DNA of 64,000 bases, taken from positions 1 to 64,000 of the forward strand of contig CADBRH010000035.1 in NCBI GenBank assembly GCA_902797035.1, in the 5' to 3' direction. The translations under genes and the position numbers were made by a program. Positions 47,773 through 55,505 of this stretch are shown one piece after another; the stretch's first letter is position 1, and each line of letters opens with the position of its first letter. This stretch comes from an uncultured Bacteroidia bacterium. GTDB lineage: Bacteria > Bacteroidota > Bacteroidia > Bacteroidales > UBA932. The notes beneath the pieces were generated by a model that worked only from the letters and a program-made list of their open reading frames with translations, was not told where the DNA came from and made no database searches.

Positions 47773-47792
47773 TATCGCTATATTCGCGATAT
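47772..47792. repeat. Inverted repeat spanning the XRE stop and pyrD start
   Basis: ATATCGC at 47772-47778 and GCGATAT at 47786-47792 are perfect 7-bp arms with a 7-nt loop. The right arm includes the first two bases of the pyrD ATG, so a hairpin would hide the start codon. It may be a translational switch or a binding site. Confidence 0.45.
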
Positions 47793-48819
47793 GTATAAGC
47801 GACTGATAAGACCTATCCTGTTCTGTTTCTCCCCGGAGAAAGCCCATAACATGACAATGCGCGCGCTCCGGGCCACGCGAGGCTTCCGCTTGTGCGACAA
47901 GCTGATCAGGTTGGTTTTCCGCCGCAAGTCCCCTTCCTTGAGACGCTCGCTCTTCGGCCTGGAGTTCAAGAACCCCGTGGGCCTTGCCGCCGGGATTGAC
48001 AAGAACGGTGACACCTACAACGAGTTGTCCAGATTCGGTTTCTCATTCATAGAGATCGGGTCACTCACCCCAGAGCCCCAGGAAGGAAACCCTAAACCCC
48101 GACTTTTCAGGCTACCGAAGGACAGGGCCGTGATAAACAGGATGGGGATTAACAACAAAGGAGTCGCCAAGGCGATCGATAACATCAAGGCGAACCCACC
48201 CAAATGTATCCTTTGCGCCAGCATCGCCAAGAACACCAGTTCGGCCGCCGACAGCGATGTCGTGGAGGACTACAAAAAAGCGTTCTCCCATCTCTATGAT
48301 TTCGTGGACATGTTCACGCTGAACGTGTCTTGCCCCAATGTGGAAGGCTTGCGGAACCTTCAGGATGTCTCGTACCTGTCCGACCTCGTTGATCCCCTCC
48401 TTGACCTCAGGGTCTGCTACGACACGTACAAACCGATCCTGATCAAGGTCTCCCCCGACCTGGATCATGATGAGCTCAATGAGATATTGAATTATTGCAT
48501 GCTCTCAGGCATCGACGGGATAGTGGCCGGAAACACCACTATTTCGCGCGGGGGGCTGAAGACAAAGCCTTCCAAAGTCCAGAGAATAGGTAAAGGCGGG
48601 CTCTCAGGATCCCCGTTGTTCAACAAGAGCCTGGAGCTTGTGAGATATATTCACCAATACACCAAAGGCCGCTTGCCGATAGTTGGAGTTGGCGGCATCA
48701 TGGGCCCCGAGGAGGCCAAAGCGATGCTTGAGGCGGGGGCTTCCTTGATAGAGATATGCACCGGCTTCATCTACGAGGGGCCGTCGGTGGTGAAAAGAAT
48801 TCTTAAATCACTGAAATGA
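47791..48819 (+). CDS. pyrD: Dihydroorotate dehydrogenase, class 2 type
   Basis: PyrD oxidises dihydroorotate to orotate in pyrimidine synthesis. The 342-residue protein has the class 2 N-terminal amphipathic extension (MYKRLIRPILFCFSPEKAHN) that contacts membrane quinone. The class 2 FMN site shows GLAAGIDKNG, GSLTPEPQEGNPKPRLFRL and INRMGINN. The catalytic-base motif is NVSCPN with Cys181, where class 2 enzymes usually have Ser (NxSSPN) and class 1 enzymes have Cys. The 3' end overlaps cinA (ATGA). Confidence 0.94.
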   Translation: MYKRLIRPILFCFSPEKAHNMTMRALRATRGFRLCDKLIRLVFRRKSPSLRRSLFGLEFKNPVGLAAGIDKNGDTYNELSRFGFSFIEIGSLTPEPQEGNPKPRLFRLPKDRAVINRMGINNKGVAKAIDNIKANPPKCILCASIAKNTSSAADSDVVEDYKKAFSHLYDFVDMFTLNVSCPNVEGLRNLQDVSYLSDLVDPLLDLRVCYDTYKPILIKVSPDLDHDELNEILNYCMLSGIDGIVAGNTTISRGGLKTKPSKVQRIGKGGLSGSPLFNKSLELVRYIHQYTKGRLPIVGVGGIMGPEEAKAMLEAGASLIEICTGFIYEGPSVVKRILKSLK

Positions 48820-50087
48820 CAAACGCGTCAATCTGCACAATCGGCGACGAGATACTGATCGGCCAGATTGTGGACACCAACTCTTCCCGGATCTCCCGCG
48901 CCCTAGAGGAGATTGGGATTAAGGTCACGAGAATGCTTTCCATCGGTGACGACAGCGAAGAGATAATAACCAATTTAGATAACGAGTTAAGACACAACGG
49001 GATCGTTGTGACCACCGGTGGACTCGGGCCCACCAGGGACGATATCACTAAAGCCGCTCTGGCCGCTTTGTCCGGCAGCTCTACCTACATCCAGAACGAC
49101 ACGCAACTGGAAATCATCCACTCGATCCTTCAGGCCCGCGGCCTGGATGTCCTGGACATAAACAAAGCACAGGCCCTTGTGCCTGACACATGCGAGGTGA
49201 TTCCCAACCGCCTTGGTACCGCCCCTGTCATGGTATTCAGGTTCCCCGAGGAAAGATACGGGCATCCGTCCACTCTATATTCCCTGCCCGGTGTCCCGTT
49301 CGAGGCTGAGGGAGCGCTTCCGGATGTGATAAATGACATAAAGGCTCACACTCCCCTCACTGACATTTTCCACAAATGCGTGATGGTAGCGGGACTGGCC
49401 GAGTCGGCGTTGTCCAAATTGATCGAGCCGTGGGAGGATAGCCTGCCCGCGGACATGCGCCTGGCTTATCTCCCCAACCAACTGACCGGAGTGCGTCTAC
49501 GGCTGTCGATCTACGGAGGCGACAAAGAAGAGGAGGAACGCCGCATAGACGAGCGTTTCGCCCTCCTTAAGCCGATTCTTGGGGACAGGATTTACGCGTA
49601 CAGCGACGACACGCTTCAGAACGCCATAGGAGCCTTGTTCCGCGGTACCGGGATGACACTCAGCGCCGCCGAGTCGTGCACCGGAGGGATGATCTCCTCA
49701 CTGATCACATCAGTTCCAGGGGCCTCTGAGTATTATCTCGGGTCTGTGACATCCTATGCCGTTGCCGTCAAAGAAAGTGTGTTAGGGGTTAAACCGGATA
49801 CTGTCAATGAATATGGCGTCGTCAGCCCGGAGGTCGCCGCCGCTATGGCCGAAGGTGTCAGGAAGTTGACCGGAAGCACTTATTCAGTGGCCACGACGGG
49901 ACTGGCCGGTCCAGGAGGAGACGAGCGTAATCCTGTCGGCACGGTGTGGATCGGTCTGAGCGGGCCCAACGGGACATCCACTGTCAGTAAAGTATACAAG
50001 AATGACAGAAAGAGGAATATTGAGAGATTCGCCTCCGCGGCGCTCGATGAATTAAGGCTATTTGTACTGAAAGACTTAAATGCCTGA
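48816..50087 (+). CDS. cinA: CinA-family protein (MoCF domain plus nicotinamide-nucleotide amidohydrolase)
   Basis: CinA hydrolyses ADP-ribose and deamidates nicotinamide mononucleotide, recycling pyridine nucleotides. The 423-residue protein has an N-terminal molybdopterin-binding-like domain (ICTIGDEILIGQIVDTNS, TTGGLGPTRDDIT), a middle linker domain, and a C-terminal PncC domain with LSAAESCTGGMISSLIT and SVATTGLAGPGGDERNPVGT. It overlaps pyrD by 4 nt. Both halves are intact. Confidence 0.94.
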   Translation: MTNASICTIGDEILIGQIVDTNSSRISRALEEIGIKVTRMLSIGDDSEEIITNLDNELRHNGIVVTTGGLGPTRDDITKAALAALSGSSTYIQNDTQLEIIHSILQARGLDVLDINKAQALVPDTCEVIPNRLGTAPVMVFRFPEERYGHPSTLYSLPGVPFEAEGALPDVINDIKAHTPLTDIFHKCVMVAGLAESALSKLIEPWEDSLPADMRLAYLPNQLTGVRLRLSIYGGDKEEEERRIDERFALLKPILGDRIYAYSDDTLQNAIGALFRGTGMTLSAAESCTGGMISSLITSVPGASEYYLGSVTSYAVAVKESVLGVKPDTVNEYGVVSPEVAAAMAEGVRKLTGSTYSVATTGLAGPGGDERNPVGTVWIGLSGPNGTSTVSKVYKNDRKRNIERFASAALDELRLFVLKDLNA

Positions 50088-50101
50088 TATATAATTAATA
50101 T

Positions 50102-50134
50102 AACTAAAGTGTTAAATGGTATAACATTTTAGTT
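50102..50134. terminator. AT-rich hairpin between cinA and the M19 dipeptidase
   Basis: AACTAAA (50102-50108) pairs with TTTAGTT (50128-50134), and after one mismatch TGTT pairs with AACA around a 9-nt loop. It sits between two convergent genes and could act on both strands, but it lacks a proper T-run and is weak in GC, so it may only protect mRNA ends. Confidence 0.4.
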
Positions 50135-50157
50135 AAACTAAATCTAGGAATTAGCGA

Positions 50158-51156
50158 TTATCGGCTTAATGAGTTTGAAATCACTTCGTTAAAAACACGG
50201 AGGAAATTATTGCCGGCGATCTTCTCAATCTGGTCCTCAGAATATCCTTTCTTTATCAAAAGGTCGAACACTAAAGGAAGTTTTGAGATGTTCTCCAAAC
50301 CGTAGGGAGTCACTTCTATGCCATCAAAATCCGTCCCGATTCCAACATGCTCCACGCCGGCGACATTCACGGCGTGGTCTATATGACGGACAACATCCTC
50401 AGCTGTCGGCTTCGGGAACGCGAGCTCCCCTCTTGTGGAATAATCCCGCGCGAACGAGTCGGATAGAAATACGGGATAGAAATTGATCTGGATAACACCA
50501 CCTTTGTCAGCCATCAGCTTGATCATATCGTCGGTCATGTTCCTTGGATGCGAAGCGAGCGCGCGGCAGCATGAGTGAGTGGAGACTACAGGAGATTTGG
50601 AATACTTTATTATATCATTGAATGTCAGGTCAGAAGCGTGAGCCACATCAATTATCATTCCAAGTCGATTCATCTCCTCGACCACCTCTATTCCAAATGG
50701 GCTGAGACCTCCCCACCGTTTTCCTTCAGCCGCCGAATCCGCTATCTCGTTGTCGCCGTTATGAGTTAGCGTCATGTAACGTACGCCCATCTTGTAGAAC
50801 AATCTCAACAAGGACAATGACTTTTGGATAGGTGACCCGTTCTCCATGCCAAGCAGAATCGAGAACAATCCTTTGGATTTGTTCGACAACGCCTCTGATG
50901 GGGAAAGGGCTAGAGCCGCCTTGTCCTTATACTTATCAAGGGCGTCGCGGATGGCGGCAAGCATCTCCATAACCCTGGCCAGGGCTTGCTCCGGAGTCAA
51001 CTCCGCCGAGGTGTATAGGGCAAAAAACGACGCGTCAACACCGCCGGCACTCAATTTCGGGAAATCTACATGACCCTTATCATTGTCAAGGCCGATGTCT
51101 AATCCCCTGATCATCAAGGAAGGGGTATCGCAGTGCGAATCGAGGACGAACATCAC
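50158..51156 (-). CDS. Membrane-dipeptidase-type peptidase, M19 family
   Basis: M19 enzymes cut dipeptides, often with a D-residue at the C-terminal side, using two zinc ions. The 332-residue protein has DSHCDTP (His and Asp ligands), LLGMENGS (bridging Glu), a histidine in IDVAHAS, STHSCCRALASHPRN and GIGTDFDGI. No signal peptide is present, so it is cytoplasmic. It is last of the valS-tat operon and its start overlaps the GIN-domain gene stop. Confidence 0.92.
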   Translation of the reverse strand: MMFVLDSHCDTPSLMIRGLDIGLDNDKGHVDFPKLSAGGVDASFFALYTSAELTPEQALARVMEMLAAIRDALDKYKDKAALALSPSEALSNKSKGLFSILLGMENGSPIQKSLSLLRLFYKMGVRYMTLTHNGDNEIADSAAEGKRWGGLSPFGIEVVEEMNRLGMIIDVAHASDLTFNDIIKYSKSPVVSTHSCCRALASHPRNMTDDMIKLMADKGGVIQINFYPVFLSDSFARDYSTRGELAFPKPTAEDVVRHIDHAVNVAGVEHVGIGTDFDGIEVTPYGLENISKLPLVFDLLIKKGYSEDQIEKIAGNNFLRVFNEVISNSLSR

Positions 51157-52067
51157 TTTCTGATTACAGAGGCGTTCTGGATCCTGACGATGTTGATCTC
51201 GGGGTTACCGAAGAAATAGACCTCGGCTCCCCTGCCGAGATCGAGCTCGAGGTTCTTCATCGCCTTGACTGAGGCGTTGACCCCGGTGACCGCCAACGAG
51301 GCGGAATCGGCCTCATGATCGGAAGCGTCCACAACTCCGGATGTTCCCTTGCCGGTCAATTCCAATTCTTTGGAAGAACCTGAGAGAGTGGTCTTGGCGC
51401 TCCCGGATGTCGTGACAGTGACTTTGTCGTCGGCTGAACCCTTCAAATTGATCTCTCCGGAACCGCTGTTGGTGACCTGAAGGTTCTCGGACTGATACTC
51501 AAGATCGGCCTTGCCCTTGGAGTCGCAAGATATGACCATGTCTTCCTCCACGCTGACCCTGCCCTCGGTGAACTTAGCGTTCTTGTCAACAGTCAGTTTG
51601 AATGACTTGCCGGTGATCCTGAGTCTGCCGGCGCTTGACGAGCCGCCGAGGTTCATGGTCAGGTCCTGGGCCGCGATCACAGAAGGGCACGAGAACTCGG
51701 CCTCGTCCTGGAGGGTTATCGACTTGAGAAGAGGAAGCTGAACATTAGCCACCAGAGTGGGGCCGGCGGCGTTCCTTCCCTTGTACTGCTTCTTAAGGTC
51801 CTTGGGGACAGCCTTGTTGTCAAGGCCGATGTACAAGGTGCCACCCTTCACGTAGCACTGGACATAACTCTCCAGGGCGTCATCGACTGTCAACTTGGCG
51901 TTGTAGCTGTCCGATATGGTGATGGACACCTTGAAGTCGTCCGACGCCTCGATCCCGGTGAACGGGGAGAGCTTATGAGAGATCACACGTGTCTGGGAGA
52001 ATAGGGAAAAACTTGAAGCTATGGTCAATATGACCACGGCCAACGATTTGTAAATAAAAGATTTCAT
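51153..52067 (-). CDS. Secreted GIN-domain (DUF2807) protein
   Basis: This is a predicted exported beta-helical protein of unknown role. From ATG 52067 it is 304 residues, with signal peptide MKSFIYKSLAVVILTIASSF and cleavage near LFSQ. The rest is two blocks of short repeating beta-strands of the head-GIN/DUF2807 type, for example SPFTGIEASDDFKVSI, GGSSSAGRLRI and TNSGSGEINLKGSADDKV. Earlier in-frame residues up to 52094 run into the ABC-F gene and are unlikely to be translated. It lies 19 nt after the ABC-F gene. Confidence 0.8.
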   Translation of the reverse strand: MKSFIYKSLAVVILTIASSFSLFSQTRVISHKLSPFTGIEASDDFKVSITISDSYNAKLTVDDALESYVQCYVKGGTLYIGLDNKAVPKDLKKQYKGRNAAGPTLVANVQLPLLKSITLQDEAEFSCPSVIAAQDLTMNLGGSSSAGRLRITGKSFKLTVDKNAKFTEGRVSVEEDMVISCDSKGKADLEYQSENLQVTNSGSGEINLKGSADDKVTVTTSGSAKTTLSGSSKELELTGKGTSGVVDASDHEADSASLAVTGVNASVKAMKNLELDLGRGAEVYFFGNPEINIVRIQNASVIRK

Positions 52068-52086
52068 ATTAAATAAGTTATAGTTA

Positions 52087-54021
52087 TCAATCAATCTGTT
52101 CCATCAGTTTCTCCCACTCGACTGTCTTGTGGTCGATTTCTCGTTTCAGTTCGAGATATTCCCTGGTCAGCTCCATTATGTCGACTCCGGCGGAAGGATC
52201 TGACAGGACTTTCTCGATATCTTTCATCCTCGCCTCATCCTTCCCGATCCCGGCCTCCAGGAACTCGATCCTTTTCTTGACCCTTCGCTCCTCCTTGGAC
52301 TCAGTCTTCCTCCGCTCAAACTCCAGCCTCGCCTTCTCCTTGTCGATAGCCGGGGCAGGTCCAGCAGTTCTGGCCGCCGTCGGGCTATTTCTCTCCAACT
52401 CCTTGAGACTCTCGATCTTACGCCTCTCGAGGAACTCAGTGACGCTCCCTAGATACTCCTTGACCTTCCCGTCCCTGAACTCATACATCTTGTCGGTCAG
52501 GCCATCGAGGAAGTCACGGTCATGCGAGACAACAATCAATGTGCCATCGTAGGCCTTCAAAGCTTGTTTGAGGATATCCTTGGACTTGATGTCCATGTGG
52601 TTGGTCGGCTCGTCGAGAGCCAGCAGATTGTAAGGCTGAAGCATGAATATCGCCATTCCGAGGCGGGCCCTCTCCCCTCCGGAAAGCACCGACACCTTCT
52701 TGTCGATGTCCTCTCCCCGGAAAAGGAACTGCGCCAGTATGTCCCTGAGCTTGGTCCTGATGTCACCGACAGCGATGTTGTCAAGGGTCTCCCAGACCGT
52801 CAGACTCCGGTCAAGAATATCCTCCTGATTCTGGGCGTAATACCCCATCGAGACATTATATCCCCTTTTGGCCTCCCCCTTGATCGGGGTTAGCTCGCCG
52901 GTGATGACTCGCATAAGGGTGGTTTTGCCCTCGCCGTTGCGACCGATAAGGGCTACTTTCTCGCCTCTTTTCACCTCTATGTCAGCGTCAGAGAAAACCA
53001 CCTTTCCAGGATAGCCCACGGTTATCCCGGTGGCCTTGAAGACCACGTCGCCCGAGCGTGGGGCAGGAGGGAATTTAACCGTGAGCCGCACATTGTCAGT
53101 CTCGTCGATCTCGATCCGTTCCAGTTTCTCAAGCTGCTTGATCCGGGACTGGACCTGATTGGATTTAGTCGGTTTGTAGCGGAAGCGGTTGATGAAATCC
53201 TCTGTTTTCTCGATCATCCTCCGCTGGTTCTCGTAGGCCGCAGTCTGCTGCGCGAGCCGCTCGGCCCTGAGTTCCAAATACTTGCTGTAAGGGACCTTAT
53301 AGTCATGAATATGCCCCAGCATGATCTCGACCGTCCTGTCCGTGACTGAGTCAAGGAAACGCCTGTCATGGGAGACTAACAGAAGCGATCCACGCCTGGC
53401 CTTAAGGTAATCCTCAAGCCACTCGATCGACTCTATGTCGAGATGGTTCGTGGGCTCGTCGAGAAGCAGGACATCCGGATCCGAGAGAAGGATCTTGGCC
53501 AGCTCGATCCTCATGTTCCAACCTTGGCTGAAAGTCTCGGTGTTCCTCCCGAAATCCGAGTCCTTGAAACCAAGACCGCGGAGAGTCTTCTCCGCCAGCG
53601 ACTCCGGAGGCTCCGAATGGAGGAACGCGAGGGAATCATTCAGGTCATTAATCCGGGCGATCAGTCCCAGATAAGCGTCGGACTCATAGTCAGTCCTGGA
53701 TGACAGCTCAAGCCCGATCGAATCCAACTCTTTACGAATCCTGTCCACACGGTCAAAGGCGGTGAGAGCCTCTTCCATCACGGACTTGCCCTTGGCGTGT
53801 TCCATGATCTGGGGTAGGTAACCGATCCTGATCCCGCCTGGTTTCTCCACTGAACCGGAGGTCGGCGCTTGAAGCCCGCAAATGAGTCGCATCAGCGTGG
53901 TTTTACCCGCGCCGTTCTTTCCGACAAGGCCTATCCTGTCGTTGTCGTTAATATGGAAATCAATGTTATCCAGCAGGTTGTACCCGCCGAATGAGACTGT
54001 CAAAGAGTTAATAGAGATCAT
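52087..54021 (-). CDS. ABC-F family ATPase (translation-associated)
   Basis: ABC-F proteins have two ATPase domains and no membrane part and act on the ribosome. The 644-residue protein has a first Walker A GLVGKNGAGKTT, the signature FSQGWNMRIELAKILL and LLLDEPTNHLDIES. A linker (P-site tritium-like, 230-300) follows. The second Walker A is ALIGRNGEGKTT, with signature VLSGGERARLGMAIF and LLALDEPTNHMDIKS. There is a long charged coiled-coil C terminus (510-644), as in Uup-like members. The exact subfamily is not clear. It overlaps tatC by 4 nt. Confidence 0.92.
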   Translation of the reverse strand: MISINSLTVSFGGYNLLDNIDFHINDNDRIGLVGKNGAGKTTLMRLICGLQAPTSGSVEKPGGIRIGYLPQIMEHAKGKSVMEEALTAFDRVDRIRKELDSIGLELSSRTDYESDAYLGLIARINDLNDSLAFLHSEPPESLAEKTLRGLGFKDSDFGRNTETFSQGWNMRIELAKILLSDPDVLLLDEPTNHLDIESIEWLEDYLKARRGSLLLVSHDRRFLDSVTDRTVEIMLGHIHDYKVPYSKYLELRAERLAQQTAAYENQRRMIEKTEDFINRFRYKPTKSNQVQSRIKQLEKLERIEIDETDNVRLTVKFPPAPRSGDVVFKATGITVGYPGKVVFSDADIEVKRGEKVALIGRNGEGKTTLMRVITGELTPIKGEAKRGYNVSMGYYAQNQEDILDRSLTVWETLDNIAVGDIRTKLRDILAQFLFRGEDIDKKVSVLSGGERARLGMAIFMLQPYNLLALDEPTNHMDIKSKDILKQALKAYDGTLIVVSHDRDFLDGLTDKMYEFRDGKVKEYLGSVTEFLERRKIESLKELERNSPTAARTAGPAPAIDKEKARLEFERRKTESKEERRVKKRIEFLEAGIGKDEARMKDIEKVLSDPSAGVDIMELTREYLELKREIDHKTVEWEKLMEQID

Positions 54022-54788
54022 TCCTCTTCAGGCCTTGGCTTGCAGAACAACACGCTAGCCTCGTACAAGAGGAGAAGGGGCGCGGCCGCTATCAGCATCG
54101 AGAAGGGATCCGCCGGAGTAATGATCGCCGCTATACATAGGATAGCCACCAAGGCATGTTTCCTGTATTTCTTCATGGTGTCCTTATATACCATGCCGAG
54201 CTTATTCAGGATAACAACTACAGCCGGAAACTCGAACACTATCCCGAAAGCCAGGGTGGTAGAGGTGAAAAGCGAGATGTATGAGGTAAGGGAGATGGTG
54301 TTAACCACAGCCTCGCTGATCTTGTATCCCAGAAAGAAGTTCAGAGAGATCGGCACGATCAACACGTAGCCGATGTACAGGCCGAGATAGAACAGGAATG
54401 AGGCGGCGAGGAATACTCCCCTGACCGTGTTTTTCTCGTTCTGGTAAAGGGCCGGGGCTATGAATTTCCAGATTTCCCAGATAACGAATGGGAAAGCGAG
54501 GATGAAACCGATCTCGAAAGCGACTTTGAGATGGACGAAGAACTGGGTCGATATCTCCAGATTGACCAGGTTCATGCTCACGTCCATCTTAAGGAGACGA
54601 TAGACCCAGAAATCGCTTCGCGTCGGGGCCAGGACAACATCGTCGAAAACGAACTTCTTGAAACAGAAGACAACGACGCTGACCACGGTCACGGCGAGCA
54701 ATGAGCGGAACAATGTCCCTCTCAACACCTCGAGATGGTCCCAGAAGGACATCTCGCCTGTTTCCTGACGAATTTCCTCCTCAGCCAC
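54018..54788 (-). CDS. tatC: Twin-arginine translocase subunit TatC
   Basis: TatC is the inner-membrane receptor for folded proteins carrying a twin-arginine signal. The 256-residue protein has six membrane segments, the N-terminal FWDHLEVLRGTLFRS (conserved H-L-x-E-L-R-like region) and the conserved AFPFVIWEIWKFIAPALYQNEK loop. It lies 2 nt after tatA; no separate tatB is present, so TatA may serve both roles. Confidence 0.95.
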   Translation of the reverse strand: MAEEEIRQETGEMSFWDHLEVLRGTLFRSLLAVTVVSVVVFCFKKFVFDDVVLAPTRSDFWVYRLLKMDVSMNLVNLEISTQFFVHLKVAFEIGFILAFPFVIWEIWKFIAPALYQNEKNTVRGVFLAASFLFYLGLYIGYVLIVPISLNFFLGYKISEAVVNTISLTSYISLFTSTTLAFGIVFEFPAVVVILNKLGMVYKDTMKKYRKHALVAILCIAAIITPADPFSMLIAAAPLLLLYEASVLFCKPRPEEE

Positions 54789-54790
54789 CT

Positions 54791-55042
54791 TTACTTCTGG
54801 TACTCTTCTTTCTTCTCGATCTTGTCAGGGCTCTTGGCCGCCGTGTTGATGTCCTTGTCGATGTCCTCGATCTGTTTCTCAACCTCGTTCATGCCCTCCT
54901 TGAAACTTTTCATTCCCTTGCCGAGTCCGCGCATGAGCTCGGGAATCTTCTTTCCGCCGAAGAGAAGAAGGATGACCAGGGCGATGATCACAATCTGCCA
55001 GGGTCCTACGACACCTAATGGGAAAAATGCTAACATATTCAT
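54791..55042 (-). CDS. tatA: Twin-arginine translocase subunit TatA/TatB
   Basis: TatA forms the translocation pore for folded Tat substrates. The 83-residue protein has one membrane helix ([21 protein letters not shown]), an amphipathic helix ([20 protein letters not shown]) and a charged tail. The FGGKK hinge is typical. The alternative start at Met3 would remove only two residues. Confidence 0.92.
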   Translation of the reverse strand: MNMLAFFPLGVVGPWQIVIIALVILLLFGGKKIPELMRGLGKGMKSFKEGMNEVEKQIEDIDKDINTAAKSPDKIEKKEEYQK

Positions 55043-55055
55043 GAATATTAATGGT

Positions 55056-55469
55056 TTATTTATCGTTTATATGGTTATTGATCGCCTCGAGCAATTTCTC
55101 GGGACAACGCGTGGGGCGTCCGGTAGCCTTATTAAGGAACCCGAGGACAACCTCTCCCTCGACGCAGAGGAAGCCGTCCTGGTTGAAAACGGCCTGCTTG
55201 ATCCGCAGCTTGGCGAGCGGAGCCTCCTCGATCATTGCCACTACCCTAAGATCGTCACCCATCTTGGCTGGACGCTTATAGCGGCAGTTCACGGAGACGA
55301 TCGGTATGGTGACACCATCCTCCTCGCACTTCTCGATAGGGTAACCGAACTCCCGCATCATGCTGTTCCTCGCGCACTCGAAATATCGGATGTAATTCGA
55401 GTGGTGGACGATGCCCATCTGGTCCGTCTCGTAGTACCTTACCGGGAAATATGTCTCCGAATATACCAT
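55056..55469 (-). CDS. Acyl-CoA thioesterase, YbgC/4HBT hotdog family
   Basis: This small enzyme hydrolyses thioesters such as acyl-CoA. The 137-residue protein has the hotdog helix motif [20 protein letters not shown], with the catalytic Asp17, and [19 protein letters not shown]. In other phyla, YbgC is linked to the Tol-Pal system; no tol genes are here. It lies 36 nt after valS and 13 nt before tatA. The substrate is unknown. Confidence 0.88.
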   Translation of the reverse strand: MVYSETYFPVRYYETDQMGIVHHSNYIRYFECARNSMMREFGYPIEKCEEDGVTIPIVSVNCRYKRPAKMGDDLRVVAMIEEAPLAKLRIKQAVFNQDGFLCVEGEVVLGFLNKATGRPTRCPEKLLEAINNHINDK

Positions 55470-55505
55470 AACAAAATAGTTATATAGTATAACTAATATG
55501 TTTCG

